A DNA stretch of 6,361 nt from Oscillospiraceae bacterium. GTDB lineage: Bacteria; Bacillota; Clostridia; Oscillospirales; Ruminococcaceae. The stretch lies in NCBI GenBank assembly GCA_016297165.1, contig JAEDHF010000104.1, positions 1 to 6,361 on the forward strand, given 5' to 3'. Of the stretch, positions 5,924 to 6,361 are shown piece after piece. Position numbers and translations under genes: made by a program. The notes under the pieces are model-generated. The model worked only from the letters and a program-made list of their open reading frames with translations, was not told the origin of the DNA and ran no database searches. Every line of letters begins with the position of its first letter. Within the stretch, counting starts at the first letter, position 1.

Positions 5924-6179
5924 CTTCTGTTGTAATAACGTTGGAGTAGGCGGTTTTAACGCTTATTCCGTCTATCTTTCCTATCCGTCCCGTAATGGCT
6001 GAGATAACGTCCTGGGGTGCGTCTATAGCTACGCTTATTATGTTTATTTTTTTTTGCCGATAAGGGATACCCATTCGTCCCACGATATACTTTCCGTAGG
6101 TATGCAGCAAGCTGTTAAGTTCCTCGGCGGAGCTTTCCTTTTCAACTATTATTCCGATAAGGGCTACTCTTGTTTCCAT
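5913..6179 (-). CDS. TM1266-family small protein, iron-only hydrogenase system putative regulator
   Basis: Eighty-eight residues, the usual length of this family, with its typical pattern: METRVALIGIIVE at the N-terminus, then LLHTYGKYIVGRMGIPY (24-40), IISVAIDAPQDVISAITG (47-64) and GISVKTAYS (71-79). The alternating strands and helices fit the ferredoxin-like/ACT-type fold described for these proteins. They are usually found near [FeFe]-hydrogenase or HydEFG maturation genes and are named putative regulators, but a biochemical role is not established. It has no cysteines, so it should not bind an Fe-S cluster by thiolates. It starts 2 nt after the MATE stop, and its GGAGAAAGGA site (6186-6194, minus strand) lies within the end of the MATE gene, suggesting coupled translation. 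An A9 run crosses codons 42-45. No hydrogenase gene is in the window. Confidence 0.85.
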   Translation of the reverse strand: METRVALIGIIVEKESSAEELNSLLHTYGKYIVGRMGIPYRQKKINIISVAIDAPQDVISAITGRIGKIDGISVKTAYSNVITTEEQA

Positions 6180-6181
6180 AT

Positions 6182-6361
6182 TTATCCTTTCTCCTGTGCA
6201 TTAAGGCTTTTCTCTTCTTTTCTTATTTTTTTGAATTGTACTGCCGCCATAATTATGGCAACAGCACCCGAACAGAAATCCGCAATAGGTCCTGCAAATA
6301 AAACTCCGTCAATACCCATAAAAAGAGGCAGTATCAAAAGGGGCGGCAGGAAGAAGAGAAA
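6182..6361 (-). CDS. MATE-family efflux transporter, C-terminal fragment (5' part outside window)
   Basis: An open minus-strand frame enters from the right edge and ends at TAA 6184-6182; 59 codons are visible. It reads FLFFLPPLLILPLFM, then GIDGVLFAGPIADFCSGAVA, a final hydrophobic helix, and a charged tail (FKKIRKEEKSLNAQEKG). The G-(I/L)-D/E-G-V-(L/Y)-x-A-x-P-I-A-D pattern followed by one last helix and a basic tail is the typical end of Firmicute MATE (NorM/DinF-like) proteins. These export cationic compounds in exchange for Na+ or H+. The truncation is only the window edge; nothing suggests a broken gene. It is immediately followed by the TM1266-family gene in the same operon. The substrate is unknown, and the family call rests on a short fragment. 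Confidence 0.75.
   Translation of the reverse strand, partial: FLFFLPPLLILPLFMGIDGVLFAGPIADFCSGAVAIIMAAVQFKKIRKEEKSLNAQEKG

Noticed and set aside
1..6361. Mobile element, CRISPR array, toxin-antitoxin pair or defence system
   Set aside because: No transposase, terminal repeats, regular direct repeats or defence domains are seen. The AbrB-like domain is fused to an XRE regulator and has no toxin partner.

Overview
The window reads as chromosomal DNA from a low-to-mid GC anaerobic Firmicute, most probably class Clostridia and possibly a gut Oscillospiraceae/Ruminococcus-type organism. This rests on AAGGAGA-type ribosome binding sites before almost every gene, compact operons, a TM1266-type hydrogenase-associated small protein, a MATE exporter, and an XRE-AbrB regulator controlling a small ABC exporter. 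The genus is inference; no rRNA or marker gene is present.

Layout, left to right. (1) On the + strand, at 1-1647, are the last two genes of a carbohydrate ABC importer: two CUT1-type permeases, the first cut by the window edge. They end at a strong intrinsic terminator (1661-1693). (2) A recognisable extended -10 promoter (1704-1732) then starts a + strand two-gene unit: a PutP-type Na+/proline symporter (1773-3302) and a dCMP deaminase (3317-3796). (3) A bidirectional terminator (3798-3837) separates these from a minus-strand operon transcribed from about 5781 down to 3843: an XRE-AbrB regulator, an ABC ATPase and an ABC-2 permease. Spacings are 1 nt and 16 nt. Its promoter lies inside a 9-bp inverted repeat that looks like an autoregulatory operator. 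(4) A second minus-strand unit enters from the right edge: the C-terminus of a MATE-family exporter, followed 2 nt later by a TM1266-family small protein. It ends in a hairpin region at 5856-5923.

Functionally the window is dominated by transport: sugar uptake, Na+-coupled proline uptake, an ABC exporter under its own regulator, and a MATE exporter, plus one pyrimidine nucleotide enzyme. I found no mobile element, CRISPR array, tRNA, rRNA or clear riboswitch. I did not find a convincing new biological system. The points most worth a second look are the operator-like repeat around the regulator promoter, the self-contained regulator/exporter cassette, the hydrogenase-type small protein coupled to a MATE gene with no hydrogenase gene in view, and an A9 tract inside that small gene.
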